13,401 bases of DNA from NCBI GenBank assembly GCA_030836365.1, contig JAURQB010000218.1, forward strand, positions 1 to 13,401, given 5' to 3'. Position 1 is the first letter of the stretch, and each line of letters opens with the position of its first letter. The DNA is from Bdellovibrionota bacterium (lineage in GTDB: Bacteria > Bdellovibrionota > Bacteriovoracia > Bacteriovoracales > Bacteriovoracaceae). Below the pieces are notes generated by a model. It was not told where the DNA came from. It saw only the letters and a list, made by a program, of their open reading frames with translations, and made no database searches. Made by a program: the position numbers and the translations under genes. This document shows positions 7,029 to 13,401 of the stretch, in pieces.

Positions 7029-9200
7029 ATGCAAATTGAAGTTCGTTATTTAGATAATTTAAAGGTTCAAGCTTATTTTGATGATTTTGAAGTGCTGTCC
7101 GATCAACCTATTCGCTATAAGGGAGACGGAACCGCTCCAGGGCCTTTTGACTATTTCCTCGCCTCCTCGGTGATGTGTGCAGCTTATTTTGTGAAAGTTT
7201 ATTGTAAGGCCCGCGACATCAGCACAGATGATATCAAAGTCACACAAGACAATATTGTGTCACCAGAAAATCGATATAAACAGACCTTTAAAATTACAGT
7301 TGAACTGCCTAGCTATATTTCATCGAAAGACAAAAAAGGTATTATCGCTTCTATCGACCGTTGCACAGTGAAGAAAACGATGCAAGCTGGGGTGAATTTT
7401 GTCATTGATGCTAAGGAAGTTTTAGGAAGAGATGAAAATACAGTTTTCGATGAATTTAAAAATAAACCGACCCGAACGATTATTCCAGGAAAGGATAGCT
7501 CTCTAGAAGAGACGATTGAAAAACTCACTGGCATTCTTGATAACCTTGGAATCAAAATTGAAATCAGCTCTTGGCGAAACCCTGTACCACATGTTTGGAG
7601 TGTACACATCCGAGACGCAGACTCTCCCATGAACTACACCAACGGAAAAGGTAAGACTAAAGAAGCTGCTCTTTGCTCTGCATTGGGAGAATATCTAGAA
7701 AGAATCAGTTGTAATTATTTTTACAGTGATTATTATCTAGGTAGTGAGATATCAAATGAAAAATTTGTTCACTACCCTAATGAAAAATGGTTTCCGGTAA
7801 ATGGTGAATCAATTGATCCAGATTTAATGGATGATTATCTTAAAAAAGTTTATCACCTCGATGGCCAATTAAAGCCTAATCACTTGATAGAGACAAATTC
7901 AGGCAATATCAACCGCGGTATCTGCGCACTCCCCTTCACTCGTCAAAGTGATGATCAAACAATTTATATTCCCGTTAATCTTATCGCCAACCTTTATGTG
8001 AGCAATGGCATGAGCGCGGGCAACTCAAAGTATGAAGCGCGAGTACAGTGTTTATCTGAAATATTTGAGCGTGCGGTAAAAAATAAAATTATCACCGAAG
8101 AAATTTCTCTTCCCGATATTCCGGAATCAACTATCTCACTTTATCCTCAACTTGAAGAGGGAATAAATGCTCTAAGAATGCGCGGTTTTCCATTAGTGAT
8201 CAAGGATGCCTCTCTTGGTGGCCGGTTTCCGGTTCTCAATATCACTCTCCTCAACCCTCAAACAGGTGGAGTGTTTAGCTCTTTTGGCGCCCATCCAAAT
8301 TTTGAAATTGCACTCGAGCGCTGCCTAACCGAACTACTTCAAGGCAGAAGTTTTGAGGGCCTAAATGATATGCCTAAACCGACATTTAATACAGATGCTG
8401 TTGTCGAGCCGAACAATATTGTTGAGCACTTTATTGATTCAACTGGCGTTATCTCGTGGCGTTTTTTTAATCAACACAGTGAATATGAATTTTGTCATTG
8501 GGATTTGAAGGGAACAACAAAAGAAGAATTCGAGCACCTCATGAATATTCTTAAGCAACTAGAGAAAGAGGTTTACATTGCTGACTACACAGATCTTGGT
8601 TTTCACGCCTGCCGAATTTTAGTACCTGATTATTCAGAGATTTATCCATCTGAAGACTTAATCTGGGATAATAATAATCTCGCCCTTAAATTTAGAAGTG
8701 ACATTCTGAATATCCACACATTAAATAATCAAGAGCTTGATCACCTTTTAGAAAAAATCGAGGAAAATGAACTAGATGACTATCGGCCAGTTAGTGAGCT
8801 TATTGGCATTGCATTTGATGAAAACAGTGTATGGGGAGAGCTAACCATTGGAGAGCTTAAGTGCCTTATCCATCTTGCGACAGGAAATTTAGAAGAGGCC
8901 AAAATATTAGTTGAACAGTTTGCTCTGTTCAATGATGCTTCGGCAGATCGAAATAAATTGTACCGTCTCATTGATGTCTTGATTGATATTAATCTTGAAG
9001 AAAATGGAAATATTTCTCATTATGAAAAAACGCTCAGTCATTTGTATGGTGAAGACCTTCTTGTACAGGCTCAAAAAATGATTACTGGTGAGCTTCGTTT
9101 TTTTGGTCTTGAGAAAACAAATGAAGAGCTGGAAGGCCTTGATAAACACCTTCGCCTTCTTAATTCTTACAAGAAATTAATGCGAAAAAGAGGTCCTTAA
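7029..9200 (+). CDS. OsmC-YcaO fusion protein
   Basis: This 723-residue cytoplasmic protein joins two domains. Residues about 1-132 are OsmC-like, with the helix GPFDYFLASSVMC carrying Cys50 and a second cysteine, Cys112, in IDRCTVKKTM. These are the two positions that OsmC/Ohr proteins use as a thiol pair against hydroperoxides. Residues about 155-585 are a YcaO domain with the ATP-site motifs GKGKTKEAALCSALGEYLER (208-225), EARVQCLSEIFER (336-348) and ERCLTELLQGR (430-440). Residues about 586-723 form a helical tail like that of E. coli YcaO. YcaO enzymes activate peptide backbone amides with ATP. E. coli YcaO is linked to RimO-dependent beta-methylthiolation of ribosomal protein S12. The fused OsmC-YcaO architecture is a known protein family, so it is not a chimera or assembly error. 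No azoline dehydrogenase or RiPP precursor is adjacent. The Shine-Dalgarno is weak (AGG 10 nt upstream). Confidence 0.93.
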   Translation: MQIEVRYLDNLKVQAYFDDFEVLSDQPIRYKGDGTAPGPFDYFLASSVMCAAYFVKVYCKARDISTDDIKVTQDNIVSPENRYKQTFKITVELPSYISSKDKKGIIASIDRCTVKKTMQAGVNFVIDAKEVLGRDENTVFDEFKNKPTRTIIPGKDSSLEETIEKLTGILDNLGIKIEISSWRNPVPHVWSVHIRDADSPMNYTNGKGKTKEAALCSALGEYLERISCNYFYSDYYLGSEISNEKFVHYPNEKWFPVNGESIDPDLMDDYLKKVYHLDGQLKPNHLIETNSGNINRGICALPFTRQSDDQTIYIPVNLIANLYVSNGMSAGNSKYEARVQCLSEIFERAVKNKIITEEISLPDIPESTISLYPQLEEGINALRMRGFPLVIKDASLGGRFPVLNITLLNPQTGGVFSSFGAHPNFEIALERCLTELLQGRSFEGLNDMPKPTFNTDAVVEPNNIVEHFIDSTGVISWRFFNQHSEYEFCHWDLKGTTKEEFEHLMNILKQLEKEVYIADYTDLGFHACRILVPDYSEIYPSEDLIWDNNNLALKFRSDILNIHTLNNQELDHLLEKIEENELDDYRPVSELIGIAFDENSVWGELTIGELKCLIHLATGNLEEAKILVEQFALFNDASADRNKLYRLIDVLIDINLEENGNISHYEKTLSHLYGEDLLVQAQKMITGELRFFGLEKTNEELEGLDKHLRLLNSYKKLMRKRGP

Positions 9201-9212
9201 TTCAACCGCTTA

Positions 9213-10043
9213 TTACGCTTTATTTTCTTTAATAAACTTTATGTAACCACGAACTAGTTTTTGCTCAACATCAGCAATTTGATTGTTTTGCACAGGCATT
9301 TTTAATAATAAATTCGTCTTCCCTTCTGGACTAAAAAGAACCTTAACGCGAACACCGACAACTGGAATTGCGATACCTTCTTTCCGACAAAAGTTGCCAA
9401 TCGCTTGCTGCGCCTTTTTTACGTAACTGCTCAAAATTGAATCGGCAAGGTTAGTTAAAAAGCTCTCTGCCAACTCTAAATCAAGCCCCTTGGGAAAGTG
9501 AAAGTTAAAACTCTTGATGGAATAATCTTTAAAATAGGACTCATTTGTCACGGCATTATTTAAAAAAATGCTATTGGGAATACTAATGATATTACCCGTC
9601 GTTTGCTGAGATTCTTTTTCAGGCCCTATTTCAAGAACCTTTGTATGAGTGAGACCTTTTTCTAAAACATACCCTCGGTATTTATTTATTTCAATCCTAT
9701 CCCTAACTCGAAAAGAATGACTAATTCGCAGTAAAATACCGCCAGTCGCATTCATGATTAACTCTTTAGTCGCCAAAACCAGTGCGGCCAAAACGGCGAA
9801 AATGGAAACAAAAAAATCCTGAACTTCAGTAATCCAAACAAAAAATATGGCCAGATAGAAAAGAGTATTAAATATCTGAAGCACGCGCTTTCGTTGCTCC
9901 ATTTTATTCTCATAGTCTCGGTCATCCGCCTTAAAGCTTTTTTGATAGAAATACTTTCGTAACAAAAAATAAATAAGGGAAATACTAACGGTAATAATAA
10001 TTTTCTTATTGGTATAAAGATCTGATAAAACTTCTATATCCAT
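9213..10043 (-). CDS. MscS-family small mechanosensitive ion channel
   Basis: With the start at 10043 the product is 276 residues, close to E. coli MscS (286). TM1 is at about 14-29, TM2 at about 54-72, and the pore helix TM3 at about 77-105 (FFVSIFAVLAALVLATKELI, then NATGGILL). The MscS signature continues as SFRVRDRIEI (110-119), followed by the soluble beta and alpha/beta domains. It would release solutes through the inner membrane on hypo-osmotic shock. The frame opens further upstream to an ATG at 10124, but three consecutive ATG codons at 10049, 10046 and 10043 follow AGGAG (10054-10050). The third has the best 6-nt spacing, and the predicted promoter lies between it and 10124. The gene converges on the OsmC-YcaO gene with 12 bp between stops and no clear terminator. 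Confidence 0.93.
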   Translation of the reverse strand: MDIEVLSDLYTNKKIIITVSISLIYFLLRKYFYQKSFKADDRDYENKMEQRKRVLQIFNTLFYLAIFFVWITEVQDFFVSIFAVLAALVLATKELIMNATGGILLRISHSFRVRDRIEINKYRGYVLEKGLTHTKVLEIGPEKESQQTTGNIISIPNSIFLNNAVTNESYFKDYSIKSFNFHFPKGLDLELAESFLTNLADSILSSYVKKAQQAIGNFCRKEGIAIPVVGVRVKVLFSPEGKTNLLLKMPVQNNQIADVEQKLVRGYIKFIKENKA

Positions 10044-10049
10044 CATCAT

Positions 10050-10054
10050 CTCCT
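10050..10054 (-). promoter_or_regulatory. Ribosome binding site deciding the mscS-like start
   Basis: AGGAG on the minus strand runs directly into ATGATGATG. Normal 6-nt spacing selects the third ATG (10043) and argues against the upstream ATG at 10124, which has no such site. Confidence 0.7.
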
Positions 10055-10067
10055 GGACAATTATGAA

Positions 10068-10096
10068 ATTATATTTAATCAGTAATTTTCCGGCAA
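10068..10096 (-). promoter_or_regulatory. Sigma-70-type promoter of the mscS-like gene
   Basis: On the minus strand TTGCCG (10096-10091) is followed after exactly 17 nt by a consensus TATAAT (10073-10068). Transcription would start near 10061, leaving a short leader that holds only the AGGAG site. Confidence 0.65.
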
Positions 10097-10113
10097 TCAA
10101 TATGTATGTAAAT

Positions 10114-10141
10114 TTGTATATCAATCGATATTTGGTAAACT
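10114..10141 (+). promoter_or_regulatory. Candidate promoter of the DUF2490-like gene
   Basis: TTGTAT (10114-10119) and TAAACT (10136-10141) are separated by 16 nt, each matching 4 of 6 consensus bases. The start would be near 10148, giving a roughly 20-nt leader with AAAGGA ahead of the ATG. It is divergent from, and 17 bp away from, the mscS-like -35 box. Confidence 0.4.
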
Positions 10142-10167
10142 ATGAAGACAAGTAAAGGAATTACATC

Positions 10168-10797
10168 ATGAGAATCACCCTACTTTTACTTTTTCTAGTT
10201 TCCCTACCGTCCTATGCGCTCACGAGCAATGGATCATGGCTTGGTACCTTCACGAAGAAAAAAATAAACTCCCAATCTTTTTATTGGGCCGAAACCCAAC
10301 TCCGATACGATTTATCCTCGGGAGAAATGGGCCAACTCCTGTATCGATTTGGCTATCTTAGATCCCTCGACTCGCTACCAGGTGAATGGGGTGCTTTATA
10401 TGGGTATATTCAAACTGGTGTCGCAAAAGAGCATCGACTAACGGCCCAATACACATCAAAATTTCCCCAAATAGGCTCAATCCACCTTAGCACCCGTATT
10501 CGCCTTGAGCATCGAATTCTAGAGAATATCCAGGCACAATCCCAGCGCTTTAGAGTTCTTATTCGTGGAGATTGGAACTTGGACAAGGAATACAAAATCG
10601 TTTCCTGGGATGAGGTTTTTATTAATACAAATGACAATACATGGGTCGGAAAAACGTTCGATCGAAATCGATTATTCATTGGCGCAAGAAGAACTTTCGA
10701 AAATTATAATATTGAATTTGGTTATCTGAATCAATACGTGACAAACCGAGAGGATAAGCAAACACAACATATCCTCGTCGGATATTTTAATTTTTAA
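10168..10797 (+). CDS. DUF2490-like outer-membrane beta-barrel protein
   Basis: The 209-residue product has a Sec signal peptide cleaved probably after PSYA (residue 17). The mature protein is made of alternating amphipathic strands such as FYWAETQLRYDL, GQLLYRFGYLR, HRLTAQYTSKF and IHLSTRIRLEHRIL. The pattern ending 'DRNRLFIGARRTFENYNIEFGYLNQY' followed by a last strand ending GYFNF resembles the DUF2490 family, and a terminal Phe is typical of outer-membrane barrels. Its role is not known; DUF2490 proteins are uncharacterised. AAAGGA lies about 9 nt before the ATG. No terminator is obvious, although a weak hairpin follows at 10829. Confidence 0.8.
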   Translation: MRITLLLLFLVSLPSYALTSNGSWLGTFTKKKINSQSFYWAETQLRYDLSSGEMGQLLYRFGYLRSLDSLPGEWGALYGYIQTGVAKEHRLTAQYTSKFPQIGSIHLSTRIRLEHRILENIQAQSQRFRVLIRGDWNLDKEYKIVSWDEVFINTNDNTWVGKTFDRNRLFIGARRTFENYNIEFGYLNQYVTNREDKQTQHILVGYFNF

Positions 10798-10828
10798 AAG
10801 CTAGCAAATTTCCGAGAAAAAAGATCAA

Positions 10829-10861
10829 CAACAATCTTCTAAAAGATAATCAAGTTTGTTG
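10829..10861 (+). other. Weak stem-loop after the DUF2490-like gene
   Basis: CAACAA pairs with TTGTTG and, inside it, ATCTT pairs with AAGAT across a CTAA loop, with an unpaired stretch of 8 nt on one side. No T-run follows. It may act as an mRNA 3' end or processing site, but it is AT-rich and could be chance. Confidence 0.25.
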
Positions 10862-10915
10862 CTCTAGTTGGCATTAAAAGGAATACTCTTCTCTATAGGC
10901 CTGACCTATTTATTT

Positions 10916-10924
10916 TGATATAAT
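10916..10924 (+). promoter_or_regulatory. Extended -10 promoter placed for a leaderless mRNA
   Basis: TGATATAAT is a perfect extended -10 element (TG-N-TATAAT). Exactly 6 nt separate its last base from the ATG at 10931, which is the usual distance from a -10 box to the transcription start. No Shine-Dalgarno precedes the ATG. There is no good -35 at 17 bp, which extended -10 promoters tolerate. A TTGGCA at 10868-10873 could serve a second promoter, but its partner near 10892 is poor. Confidence 0.6.
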
Positions 10925-10930
10925 ATTAGA

Positions 10931-11635
10931 ATGACAAACTATATTGTATTATTTTTTGTATTAATAAGTTTTACAGCAAGAGCTAAAATTGACTACAAGC
11001 TCTCCTACCTATCTAGCACCACCAGCTACAACTATTTTTCCCTACCTAATAATAATGAGCAAAACAGATTCGACATTAATGAAACCTCGAGTGTGTCAAA
11101 CTATAGATTATTCATTGAAAAATACTTCTCCAGCTGGAGCTTAACACTGCTCTATGCCCCCCTCAAAATTGATTACTCTCAATTATCTGACAAAAATTTC
11201 TCCTTTAATGAAACAAATTTTTCGGCAGGGATTGATACTAATATCAAATATAAATTTAATAGTTACCGCTTGGGTTATCGTAAAAATTATTTTAATGGAA
11301 AAAGTAGATTTTACTGGGGAGCACTTTTAAAAATAAGAGATGCTGAAATATGTGTCTCCCAACAGTCTGTTAGTAATTGTTATGACAATATTGGGCCAGT
11401 TCCCCTATTAAACTTAGGCGCCGAATTATATGGAGATTTGTTTTATTCAAAATTTAACATAGATGGTTTATTTTCATCTCGCGGAAGTGCTTACGATGCC
11501 AATGTTGAAACAGGAATTAACTTTAATACTTTTTCTCTAGGATTAGGATTTAGAATACTTGGCGGTGGAGCAGACAATGAAAAGCTTGTTAACTTTGCCC
11601 AATTTCAAAGCTGGTATCTTGGTATAACGTTATGA
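10931..11635 (+). CDS. Exported probable outer-membrane beta-barrel protein (hypothetical), first gene of an export operon
   Basis: I do not recognise a family. The 234-residue product starts with a Sec signal peptide, cleaved probably after TARA (residue 18). The rest is rich in Tyr, Phe, Asn and Ser and in alternating strands such as KIDYKLSYLSSTTSYNYFSL, NYRLFIEKYF, WSLTLLYAPL, YRLGYRKNYF, RFYWGALLKI and FSLGLGFRIL. It ends WYLGITL. This fits a small outer-membrane barrel of about 8-12 strands. Cys141 and Cys150 lie in a probable loop and could form a disulfide. The stop overlaps the protease start (ATGA), so the two are translationally coupled and may act together, for example as an anchor or secretion partner; that link is inference. 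The barrel assignment rests on composition and pattern only. Confidence 0.75.
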   Translation: MTNYIVLFFVLISFTARAKIDYKLSYLSSTTSYNYFSLPNNNEQNRFDINETSSVSNYRLFIEKYFSSWSLTLLYAPLKIDYSQLSDKNFSFNETNFSAGIDTNIKYKFNSYRLGYRKNYFNGKSRFYWGALLKIRDAEICVSQQSVSNCYDNIGPVPLLNLGAELYGDLFYSKFNIDGLFSSRGSAYDANVETGINFNTFSLGLGFRILGGGADNEKLVNFAQFQSWYLGITL

Positions 11636-13245
11636 AATATTTATTTTTACTATTATTCTTATCAACTAATAGGACATTCGCACTTACCTCTATTGATCTA
11701 AGCGCTCCGGGAGGATCTTTCGAAAACTTTAGAACTCAAGATCAAAATGGACTGGGTACATGCTATGCAAATACAGCTTCCGCCATTCTTGAATCAATCC
11801 TACCAAGTAATTCAGAGGTTTCTTATTTGGATTTAGCAATACGATATAAAGAATCAACTGGTATTAGTAGAGCAATAGACTCATCTTTGGATGCGGGTTA
11901 TATTTGTCAAACGATCGAAACAGCAAAAGCGTCAGGAGGTGTCTGCCCACGCTCTGATACATTATTTGAAAGTTACGCTATCCATGGTGATAAAGCAAAT
12001 GTATCCAGAGGTATTTTAGAACAGCTTGATAAAGTATATGACTCCATCGAGAGAATGAATGAAGACGAGAAGGGATTTTTCATCCAACAACTTGAAGGCC
12101 TCTATTCTACTAAACTTAATATGGCGTTAAAAAATTGCAGAGATTCTGCAAATGAGCGGGCAAAAAACTTGTCCATTTACCCCTCTCTTGCAACTGTTGC
12201 AGATAAAATAAGAAGAGAAATCAAAAAAATTCGAAACAATAAACCGAATAATTACAAAGAACAGATAAGAAAATTAAAAAACTCTCAGAGATACTTAAAA
12301 AACAAATTAAACTATAATCCCCCCTTGGAATTTATCAGAGATAGAAATACGTTGGTTCGAAGTAAACAACTAGAGCGTATTATAGATGAAACCTATCGGC
12401 CGTATGTAACAAATTTTTCCGAAAACCAAATTGATGGGATATCTAATTTTGAGCGGTTAATTTTTTCAAAAATGGGCCTGGAGGATTTTCCTCACTTATA
12501 TGAAGGAACCATTTCCATGCATCGGATTGATCATGATCAGGCAATGATATCTCCACAAGAGTGCGCAAAAAAAGAAGCGATAAACATTTTATCCAATTAC
12601 GGCCTTGCCAATAGCGCCTTGGGTGATGTTGTTGAGAGCTGCAACTTACACTTTCAGCTTAATACAACCGCCGGTTATCTATCTCACTTAATCCAGCATG
12701 TACCAATTTTTGCAGATGAGTCTCTGTTTGAACTTCTCAAAACGAGTAACAATAGATCAGAATTGTTAAGAAATGCTTTTAAAATCAACTGCGAGGACAA
12801 TTTATTACAGATACCAAATAACCTCAACTGTCGTTCATATAATGCAAAAAACCTTTATAATTCAAAAACGAAATCAGAAAGTGAGATCATCGAGGACATG
12901 CGTTCAATTATTCATCGCCAATTATCCAATGATCGGCCTGTAGGTATTGGAGTTTGCTCTATATTTATGAGAGAGAGAGGAATTAATACGAAATTTGGCA
13001 GAGATGAATTGTGCTCAGGAGGGGGAATGCACCAGCTCCACGCCATGACAGTCATTGGTTTTCGAGAGAGAACCTTTGGAACAGGAGATTTAAAAAGAGA
13101 ATATTTGATCCAAAATAGTTGGGGCGAAGACTGTGGATACCAACCAACCGAAGAAAGTTGTATTGGTGATACAGGACGGTTTTGGGTTGAGGAAAATGAA
13201 TTACTACTTAACACTCGGAGAATAGATGAAATTTCTCTTAACTAG
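11632..13245 (+). CDS. Secreted papain-fold (C1-like) cysteine protease with large internal insertion
   Basis: The 537-residue product has a signal peptide cleaved probably after RTFA (residue 17). The papain-type active site is visible. QDQNGLGTCYANTASAIL places the oxyanion Gln near 38 and nucleophile Cys44, replacing the usual 'CGSCWAF'. HAMTVIGF gives His470, and YLIQNSWGEDCGY gives Asn495 with Trp497. DAGYICQTIETAKASGGVCP (88-106) resembles the C1 segment preceding the prime-side wall. Ordinary mature papain-like enzymes have about 130-140 residues between Cys and His; here there are 425. The extra mass includes a Lys/Arg-rich helical stretch (190-226) and several cysteines. There is no propeptide before Cys44, so activation must differ from classic papain. 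The ATG overlaps the upstream stop by 4 bp and the downstream gene overlaps this one by 20 bp. The fold call is strong; activity and substrate are unproven. Confidence 0.85.
   Translation: MKYLFLLLFLSTNRTFALTSIDLSAPGGSFENFRTQDQNGLGTCYANTASAILESILPSNSEVSYLDLAIRYKESTGISRAIDSSLDAGYICQTIETAKASGGVCPRSDTLFESYAIHGDKANVSRGILEQLDKVYDSIERMNEDEKGFFIQQLEGLYSTKLNMALKNCRDSANERAKNLSIYPSLATVADKIRREIKKIRNNKPNNYKEQIRKLKNSQRYLKNKLNYNPPLEFIRDRNTLVRSKQLERIIDETYRPYVTNFSENQIDGISNFERLIFSKMGLEDFPHLYEGTISMHRIDHDQAMISPQECAKKEAINILSNYGLANSALGDVVESCNLHFQLNTTAGYLSHLIQHVPIFADESLFELLKTSNNRSELLRNAFKINCEDNLLQIPNNLNCRSYNAKNLYNSKTKSESEIIEDMRSIIHRQLSNDRPVGIGVCSIFMRERGINTKFGRDELCSGGGMHQLHAMTVIGFRERTFGTGDLKREYLIQNSWGEDCGYQPTEESCIGDTGRFWVEENELLLNTRRIDEISLN
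13217..13220 (+). promoter_or_regulatory. Ribosome binding site inside the protease gene
   Basis: GGAG lies 5 nt before the ATG at 13226, within the last codons of the protease gene. It supports real translation of the overlapping downstream frame. Confidence 0.6.
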
Positions 13246-13401
13246 TATTTTTATTTTATATTCGTTTTTTTCCTTCTCTGAGACAATTCATTATTACGAA
13301 TTCAAAAAGGGAATCGTGACATTAATTGATAATAGTGAATACAAAATAAATGAAAGTTGCCATCAATCAACTTGTGACGCGAAACAAGCTTTAGAAAAAA
13401 A
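13226..13401 (+). CDS. Third exported protein of the protease operon, N-terminal part only (cut by window edge)
   Basis: The ATG at 13226 overlaps the end of the protease gene by 20 bp in a different frame. The frame stays open for 58 codons to the end of the window. The product begins MKFLLTSIFILYSFFSFSET, a clear Sec signal peptide with cleavage probably after SFS (residue 18). The mature start is polar and carries a CHQSTC pair. GGAG 5 nt upstream supports the start. No family is recognisable from this fragment. Being a third signal-peptide gene in a tightly overlapped operon suggests that its product works in the periplasm or outside the cell with the protease and the barrel protein. Confidence 0.75.
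   Translation, partial: MKFLLTSIFILYSFFSFSETIHYYEFKKGIVTLIDNSEYKINESCHQSTCDAKQALEK

Noticed and set aside
7059..7630. Minus-strand frames 7059-7247 and 7313-7630 inside the OsmC-YcaO gene
   Set aside because: They lie opposite recognisable OsmC and YcaO coding sequence and show no family features.
8780..9149. Minus-strand frames 8780-8971 and 8907-9149
   Set aside because: Antisense to the helical tail of the YcaO protein; they overlap each other and have low-complexity, unlikely products.
6872..9200. Complete azole/azoline RiPP cluster around the YcaO gene
   Set aside because: No dehydrogenase, partner cyclase, exporter or leader-core precursor peptide is adjacent; the protein is of the stand-alone OsmC-YcaO type.
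10044..10124. Longer N-terminus for the MscS-like protein starting at 10124
   Set aside because: It would span the predicted promoter, lacks a ribosome site and adds a hydrophobic extension; AGGAG before 10043 fits better.
10410..10679. Minus-strand frame inside the DUF2490-like gene
   Set aside because: Arg/Trp/Ser-rich antisense translation without a start signal; the plus strand has a signal peptide and barrel pattern.
6839..11688. Ala-Leu-Thr at the predicted signal cleavage site of three exported proteins (genes at 6422, 10168 and 11632)
   Set aside because: Ala at -1 is expected, and a shared Leu-Thr in three unrelated proteins is probably coincidence.
12912..13214. Minus-strand frame opposite the protease C-terminus
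   Set aside because: Antisense to the conserved His/Asn active-site segment of the protease.
1..13401. CRISPR arrays, tRNA or rRNA genes, complete insertion sequences, phage genes
   Set aside because: No spaced direct-repeat array, cloverleaf, rRNA stretch, transposase or phage structural gene was seen on either strand.

Overview
The window is AT-rich, gene-dense Gram-negative DNA. It has an RND/TolC efflux operon, several Sec signal peptides, a DUF2490-type and another probable outer-membrane barrel, and an OsmC-YcaO fusion. The low GC content, the many exported hypotheticals, the TPR/winged-helix orphan and the secreted papain-like protease fit the Bdellovibrionota, perhaps the Bacteriovorax/Halobacteriovorax side. 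That placement is inferred from overall character; no ribosomal or marker gene is present.

Region 1 (1-4784, minus strand) is an efflux operon. It reads tolC-like outer-membrane channel, then RND inner-membrane pump, then a TetR-family repressor cut by the window edge. Genes are 11-20 bp apart. No membrane-fusion (adaptor) gene lies in the visible part. A perfect 10-bp palindrome beside the predicted promoter is a candidate operator for the TetR protein.

Region 2 (4785-6389) begins with a 24-bp tandem repeat in the divergent intergenic region. It is followed by a plus-strand 480-aa protein with TPR-like helices and what look like two C-terminal winged helices, probably an unclassified regulator. 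The gene ends in a strong bidirectional terminator shared with the convergent next gene.

Region 3 (6422-9200) is a divergent pair. One gene encodes a small exported protein whose cysteines recur about every 13 residues, started at TTG behind a clear AGGAG. The other encodes a 723-aa OsmC-YcaO fusion.

Region 4 (9213-10797) holds a small MscS-type mechanosensitive channel (minus) and, divergently, a DUF2490-like outer-membrane barrel protein (plus). Reasonable promoters can be read for both.

Region 5 (10916-13401) is a tightly packed plus-strand operon of exported proteins. It contains a probable barrel protein whose mRNA is predicted to be leaderless, a papain-fold cysteine protease with a very large insertion between its catalytic Cys and His, and the start of a third signal-peptide protein cut by the window edge. 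The first two genes overlap by 4 bp and the last two by 20 bp, so they are likely co-expressed. This cassette, the TPR/winged-helix orphan and the Cys-periodic protein are the least explained parts of the window. No intergenic gap exceeds about 210 bp.
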